From Aegilops tauschii subsp. strangulata (taxonomy: Eukaryota > Streptophyta > Magnoliopsida > Poales > Poaceae), in NCBI RefSeq assembly GCF_002575655.3, contig NC_053037.3, positions 572,796,880 to 572,860,879 on the forward strand: DNA of 64,000 nucleotides, given 5' to 3'. Positions 46,546-56,786 of the stretch are shown here, one piece after another; within the stretch, counting starts at the first letter, position 1; every line of letters begins with the position of its first letter. A model generated the notes under the pieces. The model made no database searches. It worked only from the letters and a program-made list of their open reading frames with translations, and had not been told where the DNA came from. The position numbers and the translations under genes were made by a program.

Positions 46546-46739
46546 CACTGTCCGTCGACGACCCCCTCCCCCTTCATTCAGCTGACCTACTAAGCTCCAG
46601 ATCGAGCACGCGAGGCGGCGGCCAAGCGCTCCCAGACGTGCAGCCAGGCCACGGCCTCGGCGGACGAAGCTGCTCGAGTTTGGCGCCTCCCCTCCCCTCC
46701 CCTCTGTGTGGTTCCGGGAGAAGAGAGGGCCGAGCGGTT

Positions 46740-46900
46740 AAAAAACATTAAAAATCTATATGAAATAATAATACATAAAAAAACATAAAAAGGAAAAATA
46801 TAACTATAAAAAACATTAAAAAATCTGTATTTAATAAAAAAACATAAAGAAGGAAAAATATAAACTATAAACAGCAGCAAAAAACAAAAAATATAGCTAT
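46740..46900. other. AT-rich spacer inside the CACTA
   Basis: Repeats of AAAAACATAAAAAGGAAAAATATAAACTATAA mirror, in inverted orientation, the TTTTTATGC-rich stretch next to the left subterminal region (44040-44130). Together they extend the element's long inverted ends. No gene. Confidence 0.6.
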
Positions 46901-47647
46901 GCCGACGGCAAAGCCGTCGGCATATATGCGGCCATAGGGGACGTGTCACGCGGATCGGTGACGTGGCGTCTATGCCGATGGCAGCCGTCGGCATAGACTG
47001 CCTTATCCCCTCGCGCGGCGTCTGGTCCACTCGTTCTCTCCCAGCTCCCCCACACGACCCCGCTAACTCCGCCGCCGCACTCGCCCCCGCCCCCTGCCGC
47101 CACCCACTCCACCCCTGCCTCCCCCGCCGCCGTCTCCACCCACCGTCGGCCCCGCTGTCCCTGCCGCCGTCTCCACCCCTGCCTCCCCCGTCGCCGTCTC
47201 CACCCGCCGTGGCAAGGCTTTGCCTACGACAAAGCCGTCGACATAGATTTCATCTATACCTACGGCTTTGCCGTAGGCATAGCCCTACCACCAGGAGGCA
47301 CCAGGGAGTGCCACGTGACAGAGGTATGCCGACGGCCAAGCCGTCGGCATACCTCTGCCATGTGGCATTCCGTGGATCGTTAGCTCTTTTGACGGCGCCG
47401 TCCGTTGCCGTCAGGCGAAAAACACTGCCGACGGCTAAACTATGCCGACGGCTGACGCCCGGCCGTCGGCATAGGCCCCTATGCCGACGGCTATACTACG
47501 CCGACGGTCTGACAAGACTACGCTGACGTGATCTACGGCGATGGTACTATGCCGACGGCAGCCGTAGGCATAGATCTATGCCGACGGCAAAGGACCTATG
47601 CCGACGGCCCTGGGCTGTAGGCATAGGGCGCGAGTCCGGTAGTGAGT

Positions 47648-48590
47648 ACTCCTGTTTGTCGTACTGATGAGCACTAGTACTGATCTAGCTAACACACAGA
47701 ATTTTTCATCTAGTGGACTTTTAACATTATATTAGAAAAAGCGAGCTAACAAAACTAGATTAGAATAGAAGCATTTGCTTACATTAGAAACGATGAGCTA
47801 CAAAATAAACAACCAGATGCGAATTTGCTTCAAGTCAGGTTTACTATTTTTTTGAATTTGATGCATGTTGCACTATAGGAGTGCTACTGGTTTGCAAGCA
47901 CAGATAGTCCATCATATCTTTAATCCACAATCGGTAGTCACATCTCATTGCCCTCAAGAATGGTCTAAGACTTGTCCCTTGGGTTCCACTGAACTATTGT
48001 TTTTTCTTTTGAAAAAACATTTCTCAACCAGTCAATTCCGTCGGACTCTACTTGCCTTCCGTCCTCCAGTGTATGTCATTGCATACATTGTCCACACAAT
48101 TCAATCACCATATCTTATCTCCTACCATTCCAATGTACATCGACCCCGAAATTCAATCACCATATCTATCTCCTACTGTTCCTATGTGCCCAACTAGCTT
48201 GCCGTTGTCGCTGTTCCAAATTTCTAGCCTTACAATTCACATACTTTAACTTTGTAGACCAATAAAGATTCTAGAGGAACCTGCAAATTTTAAAAAAATC
48301 AAACAAAGACAGCCCGTCGATGGGTGAATGGAATTGACTGATATGTTGTGGAAAAAAGAAAAGAAAAAAATTATAGTAAGACTGACGTAAGGCAGATTCC
48401 ACGCAGAACAGCTAAGTTTCGAAAAAGCAAGGAATTCCCTTTTTTCACATTGTCAAGGTTTAGTCCACCCAGTCACATGGCATCGCACTCCCTTGGCTGC
48501 ATCTGTTTTGTTCTAGTGGACCATTTTCTCTTTTGAAAGTTCCATCTGCTGCTGAACAATCAACGATCAATCAAAGTCCTTCATTTCCCC
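47648..48590. other. Host DNA to the right of the CACTA
   Basis: The first part (GTACTGATGAGCACTAGTACTGATC, CTAACACACAGA) has the same style of GTACTGATG words as the 5.85-kb unit, so it probably continues that element. After about 47800 nothing is recognised until the TATA box at 48593. AATTCAATCACCATATC is repeated near 48098 and 48151. Confidence 0.4.
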
Positions 48591-48592
48591 GC

Positions 48593-48600
48593 TATTTATA
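48593..48600 (+). promoter_or_regulatory. TATA box of the receptor-kinase fragment
   Basis: TATTTATA lies 46 bp before the ATG at 48646, in a CCCCGCTATTTATATTGG context. The spacing allows a start site about 30 bp downstream and a short leader. It fits the signal-peptide reading frame that follows. Confidence 0.5.
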
Positions 48601-48645
48601 TTGGTATATCATCCACGCAAGGCGCAATTCATCACCAGATCTCAG

Positions 48646-48807
48646 ATGTCTCCAACCAGCTTGTTGCTGCCGTTGTGTGTATGCTTCGTTTGCATCACAG
48701 CCATTAGACCAGGCGTGCAAGCCCAAGAAGCCTGCGAACCTGCGTGATGTGGCAACCTGACCATCTCTTCTCTGTTCAGGCTCGTCTCCGGGTCAGAGAA
48801 GAACAGG
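48646..48807 (+). pseudogene. 5' fragment of an LRK10-like receptor kinase gene
   Basis: From ATG 48646 the frame encodes a typical secretion signal (MSPTSLLLPLCVCFVC, cleavage probably after VQA), then QEACEPA, an in-frame TGA at 48745, and CGNLTIS...LVSGSEKNR up to a second stop at 48808. C-x-P-x-x-C-G-N-L-x-I-S is the start of the extracellular cysteine-rich domain (GUB_WAK_bind type) of LRK10-like and wall-associated-kinase-like receptors. The likeness ends after the second stop, so only the first ~55 codons are present. With the TATA box upstream, it looks like a promoter plus first-exon fragment left behind or carried in by rearrangement. Family assignment is from motif recognition only. 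Confidence 0.45.
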
Positions 48808-48876
48808 TGATCTGGAGCATTTTGCGAGGAGAAATCCTTTGTAAAGCAAGCATTTTGCTAGGAAATTGGTAGTTCA

Positions 48877-49190
48877 CATGTAGTACTACATGGACTTGCT
48901 GTAAAATACATGGACCACGTAGTAATTTTGAAGTTAATTATATGATCATTTCAGGGAGCTCAAGTTGGACTGAAAGCTCAAGTTGGACTGAAACTCACTC
49001 GATAACTGAAACTCCTAGGGCGAGGGGTGGGATCCAGGGTGCTGCTGGTAATGAACGGCCTGGGGTGGTGGCGTTGAATGGCCTGGAGTGGTGGCTGTGA
49101 ACGGCCAGGGTGCTCCGGCAGTAGAGCCCCACCGGGAGATGGCGATGCAAGCAGGAGGTCGGGAAGCAGTGGTGCCGGTGGTCGGGGTCA
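48877..49190. repeat. Isolated partial copy of the 5.85-kb unit
   Basis: GTAGTACTACATGGACTTGC through CACCGGGAGATGGCGATGCAA aligns to 6395-6650 of unit 1 and equivalents. There is an 18-bp internal duplication (AGCTCAAGTTGGACTGAA) and other differences, so it is more diverged than the four units. It is a separate, older relative or fragment. Confidence 0.75.
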
Positions 49191-49313
49191 TCCAATGCTC
49201 ATGGCACAACTGTACAGGTTGAACTGAAAAAAAGCTACAATGTGAGCTGAAAGTATGAAAACAACATATCTCTGAAAGAATAAAGAACTAGCTTTAACAT
49301 ATCTATAAAAGAA

Positions 49314-49828
49314 TGTTAGACGAATAAGCCGTGGCTGTGGCCAGGGCGCGTCGGGCACGCGTGCGTGCATGTGCCAGACGAGTCGGGCGTGGTCTGGTCT
49401 GTATCAGGCATGTAGCTGTGTGTGTGTGTGATCACATGTGTGTGTGCGCGTGTGATCGGGTTGGTTCAACGGATGCGCGGGGGCGTGGCCGCGCGCTGGA
49501 CCCAGTCACGTACTGTGGCGTGCGTGCGCTGCGGGCGTGGGAGCTGGGAGCGCGGGGCGTGCGCGAGGTGGGCAGCTGGGCTGCTGCGGGAGCGGTAGTG
49601 GCAGTTGGCGCATGCATTTATAAGTCCCATCATCCGTGTTGTAGTCCGTGGTTGAGTACGTGCTCAAGCAAAAGACGCCGTACGTGCGGTGGGTGGAGTT
49701 CGATCTCCAGGAAAAACACTTGTGTCTGGTGTGCTTCTTCCTCCTCCTCCTCCTTCTTCGTTGTGTCAGAGAGAGAGCGAGAGGGAGGTGCAGCGACAGA
49801 GAGGAAGGGGAAGACCGCGGAAACAACA
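49314..49828 (+). mobile_element. Ty1/copia 5' LTR (about 515 bp)
   Basis: Begins TGTTAGACGAATAAGCC and ends GGAAACAACA, giving TGTT...AACA ends, and the primer-binding site follows two bases later. A TATA-like TTTATAAG sits near 49616. The middle is GT-rich (TGTGTGTGTGTG, GTGTGCGCGTG) and GC-rich. The frame that spans it has no coding support. The partner LTR is not in the window. Confidence 0.75.
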
Positions 49829-49830
49829 AT

Positions 49831-49842
49831 TGGTATCAGAGC
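49831..49842 (+). other. Primer-binding site of the copia element
   Basis: TGGTATCAGAGC is complementary to the 3' end of plant initiator methionine tRNA, the standard minus-strand primer for copia elements. It begins two bases after the LTR end. Confidence 0.85.
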
Positions 49843-49869
49843 CTCGGGTTCAGCAGCTCGCCGGCGGCA

Positions 49870-50515
49870 ATGACGTTGGTTCCTCGCGGCGATGGCGCGG
49901 GCGGATCGGCGTCGATGGCGATGCCGATGCTCACGGTGGACAACTACACCGTCTGAGCGATCAAGGCGCAGGCCATCCTCACGTGCACACCGTGTGGGAG
50001 GCCGTGGCGCCGAGCGATGCGGCGGTGAACGCACGGAAGGACAAGACGGCGCGCGCGTTGCTGCTCGGAGCACTGCCGGAGGACGTGTTGCTGCAGGTGT
50101 CGACGAAGCTCACCGCTAGGGAGGTATGGGACTCCCTGAAGGTGAGGTTCATCGGTGCAGATCGGGTCTGCGCGGCGAGGCTGGGGACACCGCGCGGCGA
50201 ATTCGACCGCATGAAGATGACGGACGGCGAGGAGCTCGACGTGTATGGCGGGAGGCTCGCGGCGATGGCGGCGAGGTACGCCAACCTCGGGGAGACGTTG
50301 GGCGACGCGGCGCTCATCAAGAAGCTGCTGGATACCGTGCCAGATTGCCTCTTCCCCGTCGTCGCCGGCATCGAGCAGTTCCACGACGTGACGATGATGG
50401 CGTTCGACGAAGCGCTCGGGCGGCTGCGCCCATTCGACGAGCGGGTTCGGCCTTGTGGACAAGACGGCAGCGATCAGCTGCTGCTGAGCATGGCGCAGTG
50501 GCGGGCGTCCGTCCT
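49870..50515 (+). pseudogene. Ty1/copia Gag fragment (truncated, broken)
   Basis: ATG at 49870 follows the primer-binding site. The frame carries MPMLTVDNYTV, then a TGA at 49954 where the family normally has tryptophan, then a 1-base frameshift near 49980. Beyond that the Gag (UBN2-type) domain is clear: VWEAVAPSDAAVNARKDKTA, ALLLGALPEDVLLQV, AREVWDSLKVRFIG and GEELDVYGGRLAAMAARYAN. It stops without nucleocapsid or pol near 50515, where reverse-strand CACTA sequence begins. It is a dead 5' end of an element. Confidence 0.8.
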
Positions 50516-50884
50516 GTGCACCCCACGGTCACGGTACTTCTTTGCGACGGTCTCTTTTGTAGTGTCACGAAATCTTCTAGCACATCTAGGTGTTGTAGAA
50601 CTACTAAGTTTGCCCTGTCAAGGTCATTTGGTCGGCCCGAGCGTAACACATTCACATCCCTATGACCGTTGGTGTGACCTTCGCCTTCGAGCCTTCCACG
50701 GTGCTTGTTGACGGGCAAACCAACAACAGGGTCTCCGGTGCCTACTAGATAACTCTCACCGAAAGAGATGCACTCTTTCGTCAGATATCCCTGGGCTATG
50801 CTTCCATCTCGGTAGGACATGTTACGAACGAATCCTTTGATGACGCCATTCATCATCTCGAACGGCATCATGTTGTGCAGGAAT
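50516..50884 (-). pseudogene. C-terminal part of the reverse-strand TNP2-like gene (left of the nested CACTA)
   Basis: The reverse frame reads FLHNMMPFEMMNGVIKGFVR, GSIAQGYLTKECISF and NLVVLQHLDVL, landmarks of the DUF4218 region of CACTA transposases. It is continuous with DLGPT at the other side of the nested element: removing the insertion brings the two together in frame. The similarity fades near 50600-50516. Confidence 0.75.
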
Positions 50885-50887
50885 GTA

Positions 50888-52208
50888 CACTACTAGGAAA
50901 AGGCCTGCTAGTGGCGCACCTGTTTTGGCTACTAATGGCGCACAACTACAGGTGCGCCACTAGCATCACGCCATTAGAATTTAATACTAATGGCGCAGCC
51001 CTGGTGCGCAATTAGTATACTAGATACTAATGGCGCACCAGGGAATGCGCCATTAGTATATCACACGGTGCGCCATTACTATCTGACTTAGTAATGGTGC
51101 ACCACATAGAAGTGTGCCATTACTAACAATTTCTTTTCAAAAAAAAATTCAGAATTTTTTTCAATTTTTCTTAATCTCGAGTCACTATGGCTTAATCTCG
51201 GGTCAATATGCTTAATCTCAAGTCAAATCGCACTAAGTGGTCAAACTTCCCGGAAGGTCACCCATCCTCACACTACTCCAGTCCAAGCACGCTTAACTTC
51301 GCAGTTCTATCCAACACCAGCACCACTTCACTTAACAGGCACTTGTTGATATATCTATCATATCAATCCTATTAAACCTTGTTCATGTCTAGGACTTTGT
51401 TCATGTTCATGAGTATGATGAAATTTTTAAGAATATTTCAAACATCCCGGTCATATTACGTATCATTTTTTGAATTTTTTTAAAGAACGTTTGAAACCAA
51501 TTTTTTTTCTGTTACTAGTGGCGCACCTAGCAAATGGTGCGCCACTAGTAAGTTTGAATTTTTTTTCCATTTTTCCCCTCTAGATCTTAAAAGCCCCGTA
51601 ACTTTTCGAGTAGATGATTTTTCATATAAAAAACTTTTTAATCCGAGTTCGTATGCAAAAGTTATGCCCATTTTACAAATTCCAGAGAGATTTTGCAAAT
51701 AAAGTCGAAATTCATATTTGTAAATTTTCCCAACAAGTAGACCACATATCACATGGGAAACTTATTTTCTTTTTGTTTTGACATTTCCATCATTTTCTTT
51801 TATTTTTTAAAACTGAAAAGGCGGTCCACGGGGGGGGGGGGGGGGGTGCATTCGGTGGAATTTTTGGGCCAAGTTAGTAATGGCGCAACTAGTAATGGCG
51901 CACCACACACATGGTGCGCCATTACTAGTTTTGAAAAAAAAATAAAAAAAAATTGAAAAAAAATTACTAGTGGCGCACCGGGGATGTGGTGCGCCAAACT
52001 AGTAATGGCGCACTATCCACTGGCGCGCCATTACTAGTTTTGAAAAAAAAATTGTTACTAGTGGCGCACCGTGGATGTGGTGCGCCATTAGTATTTGGAC
52101 ACTAATGGCGCACCAACACATGATGCGCCATTAGTATATATAGTGGCGCACCACATGTGTGATGTGCCATTAATGTCCATATTATCTATAGCCCTTTTCC
52201 TAGTAGTG
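50888..52208. mobile_element. Nested non-autonomous CACTA (1321 bp)
   Basis: The termini are CACTACTAGGAAAAGG at the left and CCTTTTCCTAGTAGTG at the right. Subterminal DNA is made of repeated ACTAATGGCGCACCA/GGTGCGCCATTAGT words in both orientations. There is no coding capacity; a run of 16 G lies at about 51831. It sits inside the transposase gene of the reverse CACTA. The flanks are AATGTA at the left and TGTCGG at the right, so a TGT target duplication is plausible if one extra A at the left end is allowed. Confidence 0.9.
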
Positions 52209-54547
52209 TGTCGGCCCTAGGTCGATTATGTCGTCCACGATGTGGACACATAGATGCACCATGACATCAAAGAACGCGGGCGGGAAGTACATCTCTAGCT
52301 CATTCAGTATGACAACGATCTCTTCCTGTAGCCTATGGAGTTGCTTCACACTGATCGACTTTCGAGAGATAGCATCAAAAAAGTGGCATAGGTCAGTAAG
52401 CGTCTCACGCACATGTGTGTCCATAATCCCTCTAAGTGCAACCGGGAGTAACCGCGTCATCATCACATTACAGTCATGAGACTTCATCCCACTGAACCTT
52501 CTTTCTTAGTGTCTAGATATCTGCTTATCTTCCCACAGTATCCAGAACTAACTTTGATTCTGGCAAGGCACTTGAACAATTGATCGACCTCCTTCGGATC
52601 TAAGGTGAAGCAAGAAGGGGGGAAATATTGTTCTTCCTTCTTGTTTACTTCCGTCTCCGTCTCCGTCTCGGTCTCCTCTGACGACCTTTTACCGGGCATT
52701 TGGAGATCTTTCCTGATATTCAAAAATTCCAAGTCTTTTCTTGCCTTCGGCCCATCCTTGGTCCTCTCCGGCATGTTCATCAATGTTCCAAGCAAACTCT
52801 CAATGATATTTTTTCTCATATGCATTTGATCAAGGTTATGAGGCGTGTCGAGTATGGGCCAGTATTCCAAGTCCCATAAAACAGATCTCGTCTTCCATAC
52901 CTTCAGTAGGGGCTCCGGCGCCTTTTTCTTCGTCCTTCCCGGCGAGGGGCACTCTTCCCAGTTCTTCAATAACTTATATATTTCTGCACCGCTACGCTTA
53001 CGTGGAGGACCTCGATGCTCAGCCTTACCATTGAATAGATCTCCACGCTTTCTCCACGGGTCATCCTTCTCGAGCCATCTTTGAGGCCCCATGTAAACGA
53101 TTTTCGAAGACCCGCCATCTTTCGATAGCTGCAGAGAAGTTGTATCATCCATGCACCTCGTGCATCCGCAATATCCATGGCACACCTGGCCGGAGAGATA
53201 GCCGTAACCGAGATAGTCCTGCACCGTCGTGATCAGCGCGACTCTCATGTAGAAATACTCTCCTTTGCTTGCATCCCATGTCCTGGCCGGCGTTGTCCAT
53301 AAGGTATGTAGCTCCTCTTTCAGTAACCCGAGATACAAATTTATATCATTTCCCGGTTGTCTCGTCCCTTGAATAAGCATAGCCATGTGTATGTATTTTT
53401 CCTTCATGCACAACCGGGGGGGGGGGAGGTTGTACATCCATACAAACACGGGCCATGTGCTATGATTGGTGTTCTGGTTGCCAAATGGATTCATGCCATC
53501 ACTACTAGCGCCAAGCACGATGTTCCTTGGATCATTTGCGAAAAAAATCAAATTCAGCATTTAATGCTCTCCACTGGCTAGCATCTGGGAGGTGTCTCAG
53601 CTTCGGCTCATCTCCGTCATCTGGCTTCACCCTCTCTGCGTGCCAGCGCATAAGCTTTGCTTCCTTAGGATCTACGAAATACCGCTGTAGACGCGGAGTG
53701 ATCGAAAAGTACCATACAACTTTCTTTGGAGCTTTCTTTCCGGCCTTTTTATACCGTGAAGCATTGCACTTTGGACAGATGGTTTTTCCACGTGCTCGTT
53801 CCGATATATGATGCAATAATTGATGCATGTGTGATGTCTAATGTGTGGCAGATCAAGAGGGCACACGATTTTCTTTGCCTCCTCAACACTAGTAGGACAC
53901 AGGCTTCCCGCGGGAAGAACCTTCTTTAGATACTTCAGAAGCTCATCCAGGCTTGTATCTGTCCATTTGTTTTTTGCCTTCGTCTTTAGAAGTTCTAGTG
54001 TGAAACTCAAGCGGGTCACCTCGGGATTGCAACCATCATACAAAGGAGTCATCGAGTCTACCTCCAGTTGCGCCAGTTTGGCCTCCTCTCTAGAAGCAGC
54101 TCAGTCGCTAGTCGTCCTCTTGCGAAGCAGGTCTCGAACATGCGGGTCCCGCATGGCGGAACTTAGTAGCGACGAAGACGGCGGCGTGTCCGCGTCTTCT
54201 CCGCCTTGAACTGCCTCTTCGCCATCGACATTTCCGAGGCCGTCTTCGTCTTCTGGCACATAATCGGTCATCTCTTCGTATGGTGGCCCCATGTCGTTAT
54301 TTCCTGCCCCGTCGACATCCTCATCATCATCATCATCTTCACTTATCCACTGAGTATGGCCATGCATGAGCAGGTGCACCTTGAATGTGCCACCCTCAAA
54401 GGTGTTGAGCCTGAGTATGTCGTTGCATTTTCGACACGGACATAAAACATCCTTCAGTCTTTTTTCATACATGTCGTCCACAGCGGATTGCCAGTATCTT
54501 TCCACCATCCTTCCATTGACCTTCATGATCACCTGTGCGCGGAGCAA
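52209..54547 (-). pseudogene. TNP2-like CACTA transposase, reverse strand (main part, broken)
   Basis: Read downward from about 54547. The transposase-associated region is CPCRKCNDIL. An acidic stretch is followed by LYDGCNPEVTRLSFTLELL, CPKCNASRY, SSDGMNPFGNQ, YNLPPPRLCMKEKY and LDTPHNLDQMHMRKNIIESL, the Transposase_21 block. SHDCNVMMTRLLPVALRGI and MYFPPAFFDVMVHL belong to the DUF4218-like region. Damage: in-frame TGA at 54101-54103, frameshifts near 53800, near 53545 (an extra base in a T/A run) and near 52490, and the 1.3-kb CACTA at 52208. The gene is dead. It is from a different lineage than the one at 24420, since shared motifs are spelled differently. Confidence 0.88.
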
Positions 54548-54904
54548 ATATTATAACCACGTATATATGCATGCATGGATCAAATTCATACAAAAATTCG
54601 GCATGACCTTCCCTAAACATAGGACATATTGAGTTTGCCCGAAATTCGCCGAAACGGAATTGAATCGACATTTCGGCAAAACATAGGCAACTCATGTCAC
54701 CCACATTATTTCATCAAATACACAATGTAGGCAACTCAAATTATGCCACACACAAACCGGTATATATATTCTCATATCGCCCATATATATATAGTTAGGG
54801 TCCTATCCACAAAAACACCTTTTTTTGCTCACCTATGTGTTGAGAGGGATATCAAGCACCTTTCTTCTTAATTACCTAGTAGCTCTAGATATATAGCTCT
54901 AACT
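54548..54904. other. 5' leader of the reverse-strand CACTA
   Basis: AT-rich sequence without a recognised gene. TGCATGCATG and ATATATATATAG stretches are present. It probably contains a leader intron of the transposase gene. Confidence 0.35.
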
Positions 54905-55290
54905 AGCAAGCTAGCTAGCTAGGGAGAGAGAGAGAGAGCTAGCTAGGGAGATAGTGGGAGAGGAGAGGGAGAGAAGAGGGAAGGCATTAATGGAAGGGGG
55001 TGTAGGGCAAAGAAGAGGGGGAGGGAGGGCATTAATGGAGGTGGTGGTGGTGGAGGGCACAAAGAAGAGGGGGTGGTGGAGGGCAAAGAAGAGGGGGAGG
55101 GAGGACTCTAATGGAGGGGGTGGTGGAGGGCAAAGAAGAGGGGGGTGGTGGAGGGCAAAGAAGAGTGGGAGTAGGGCTCTAATGAAGGGGTGGTGGAGGG
55201 GGAGCATTGAAAGGAACAAGCAAGTTGCAAGGAAAGGGGGAGAAAGGAAGGGGGAGAGGAAGAAGAAAGGGGAGGAAGGAGGGGAAAGGT
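54905..55290. repeat. Purine-rich minisatellite (GGAGGGCAAAGAAGAGGGGG)
   Basis: Repeats of about 50-60 bp contain GAGGGCAAAGAAGAGGGGG and CATTAATGGAGG or CTCTAATGGAGG. The plus strand is almost all purine. A preceding (GA)n run occurs at 54921-54938. The long frames across it are artefacts. Confidence 0.85.
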
Positions 55291-55299
55291 GGTAGGTGG

Positions 55300-55696
55300 C
55301 TGGTGACCATAGCAGTAGCGTGGGGAGCCAAAGCACGCTATTGCTATGAGTGCCAGCCAAAATATCTACTGGTACGTAAAACTAGCTATAGCGCTTGTAT
55401 AAAAACAACGCTACTGGTATAAGTTTACCCATAGAAGAAATAGCAGTAGCGCGTCTAGGTGCACAGGCGCTACAGCTACTTTCTTAACAGTAGCGCTGGT
55501 TAGACTACAAACGCTGCTAATATTTTTTGGTCAGGTGGTGTGCTGTGGCAAACTTACCAGTAGCGTGGCCTCCTGAAACCCACGCTGCTACTATGTTGTA
55601 CCAGTAGCGCGCTTTATAATAGACGCTACTGGTAATTATCAGCAGCGTGGGGTCCATAACACACGCTACTAGTAAACTTCTATGTATAAGCCTTTT
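55300..55696. repeat. Subterminal repeats of the reverse-strand CACTA
   Basis: Words such as AGCAGTAGCG, CGCTACTGG and CACGCTGCTA alternate in both orientations up to the end GCCTTTTCACTAGTAG. This is the usual landing zone for the element's own DNA-binding protein, by analogy with other CACTA elements. Confidence 0.8.
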
Positions 55697-56060
55697 CACT
55701 AGTAGAAAAAGGGTCATCTGTCCCGGTTCGTAAGGCCCATTTGTCCCGGTTGTTGAACCGGGACTAAAGGGTCGTTACTAAAGCCCTAGGCCTTTAGTCT
55801 CGGTTCTTACATGAACCGGGACAGATGGGCCTCCACGTGGTCGGTGCGGCGAGCCCACGCAGGAGGGCCTTTGGTCCCGGTTGGTGGCACCAACCGGGAC
55901 CAAAAGGCCTCCATGCGTCAGCATTTCAGTGGCTGGGGTTTTTGTTTTTTTGAAAGGGGGAGGGTTTAGGGGGTAATTTAGGGTGTGTAAGCTAGCTAAC
56001 AGAGAGAACTGTCCTCTCTTATTTCCGTGCTTGATTTACCAACGCTACTGCTATGCCTAA

Positions 56061-56198
56061 ACATGGCTTAGATTAAAGTGAAGGCAACAGGTGGTGCATG
56101 TCGAAAGTAATATTAATCCTAACTTGATCAAGTTTGGATTAGTACTACTTTCGACATGCACCACATGCTTGTTGCCTTCACTTCATTCCAATCCATGT
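56061..56198. repeat. Long near-perfect hairpin
   Basis: Arm 1 is 56061-56123 and arm 2 is 56133-56198, with the 9-base loop TTGATCAAG. The core GTGGTGCATGTCGAAAGTA is perfectly paired, as is GTGAAGGCAACA. One small bulge and a few mismatches occur. It lies 365 bp inside the CACTA terminus. Confidence 0.9.
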
Positions 56199-56199
56199 T

Positions 56200-56786
56200 C
56201 ATTTCACCCACTGATATATAATAACTCTTCATGCCCGCATCATGCATCATCATAATAAAAAGTCCTACTAATCATCATCATACAACTTCTACTCGTTATT
56301 AATAACAAGTCATGCGATCATCATCCTCATAGTCATCGAACCAACCCTACTTAATTGTTCTTAGCACATGATCATCAGTATTAGGTAGGACCTAAATACC
56401 CTCTTTAAGTTAAAATAGTATAAAACAATATAGACCCCGACTCTCCATTATGGAGAATGGAGATCATCCCGTCTCCAATTTTTGCGCTTCGCTTCCTTTT
56501 GCTTCCAAGAACCTCCTTGCGACTGTCCATACATTTTTTTCATCCTTTGGTTTTCATGTCTCCACTTCTTTTAGAAATCCGGTATGGACAGTTGAGATTC
56601 GTAGGATGACCTGGTTGTATGTTCAAAACATCAAGGCTACAATTCTGATACATCAAATGAGGCACACAATCCTCTGGGATTATCTGTTGAAAAACATAGT
56701 AATAACTTCATAGTTAGCAATGATGTACTAGTTTTAGAAGTATGCAAAAGATGCACGGATGTCGTAATAGTAAGAAATCTTACCAG
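56200..56786. other. Unassigned region downstream of the accessory gene
   Basis: CATCATCATAA-rich text, then a region with a reverse-complement donor (CTG before GTAAGA, exon edge at 56787). Further exons of the reverse-strand gene may lie here, but I could not place them. Confidence 0.3.

Larger units (their letters stand above)
43575..47644. mobile_element. Complete non-autonomous CACTA element (4070 bp, TSD AGT)
   Basis: The left terminus is CACTACCGGAAAACGTGCC and the right, read inward, is CACTACCGGACTCGCGCCC. AGT flanks both ends (43572-43574 and 47645-47647), a 3-bp duplication typical of CACTA elements. Subterminal regions (43590-44020 and 46895-47640) are packed with inverted ATGCCGACGGC/GCCGTCGGCAT motifs. 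The centre is GC-rich tandem repeats; no transposase gene is present. Frames such as the one at 46963-47526 are by-products of the subterminal repeats. It shares its insertion site with the pieces at 8422, 14275 and 20255, so it inserted before the duplications. Confidence 0.95.
50516..55705 (-). mobile_element. Reverse-oriented CACTA, truncated at its 3' end
   Basis: Read on the reverse strand, it starts with an end CTACTAGTGAAAAGGC at about 55705 and subterminal repeats of the type CAGTAGCGTGGGT/CACGCTACTG (55300-55690). A purine-rich leader and a TNP2-like gene follow. It breaks off against the copia gag near 50516, so its other terminus is missing. A 1.3-kb CACTA is inserted at 50888-52208. 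The outermost bases at 55704-55705 overlap the start of the next CACTA. Confidence 0.8.

Noticed and set aside
46963..47526. A 187-codon plus-strand frame at the CACTA right end
   Set aside because: It is made of subterminal GCCGACGGC words and C-rich sequence inside the element.
49331..49873. A 180-codon frame across the copia LTR
   Set aside because: It spans the LTR, the primer-binding site and the start of gag in a different frame.
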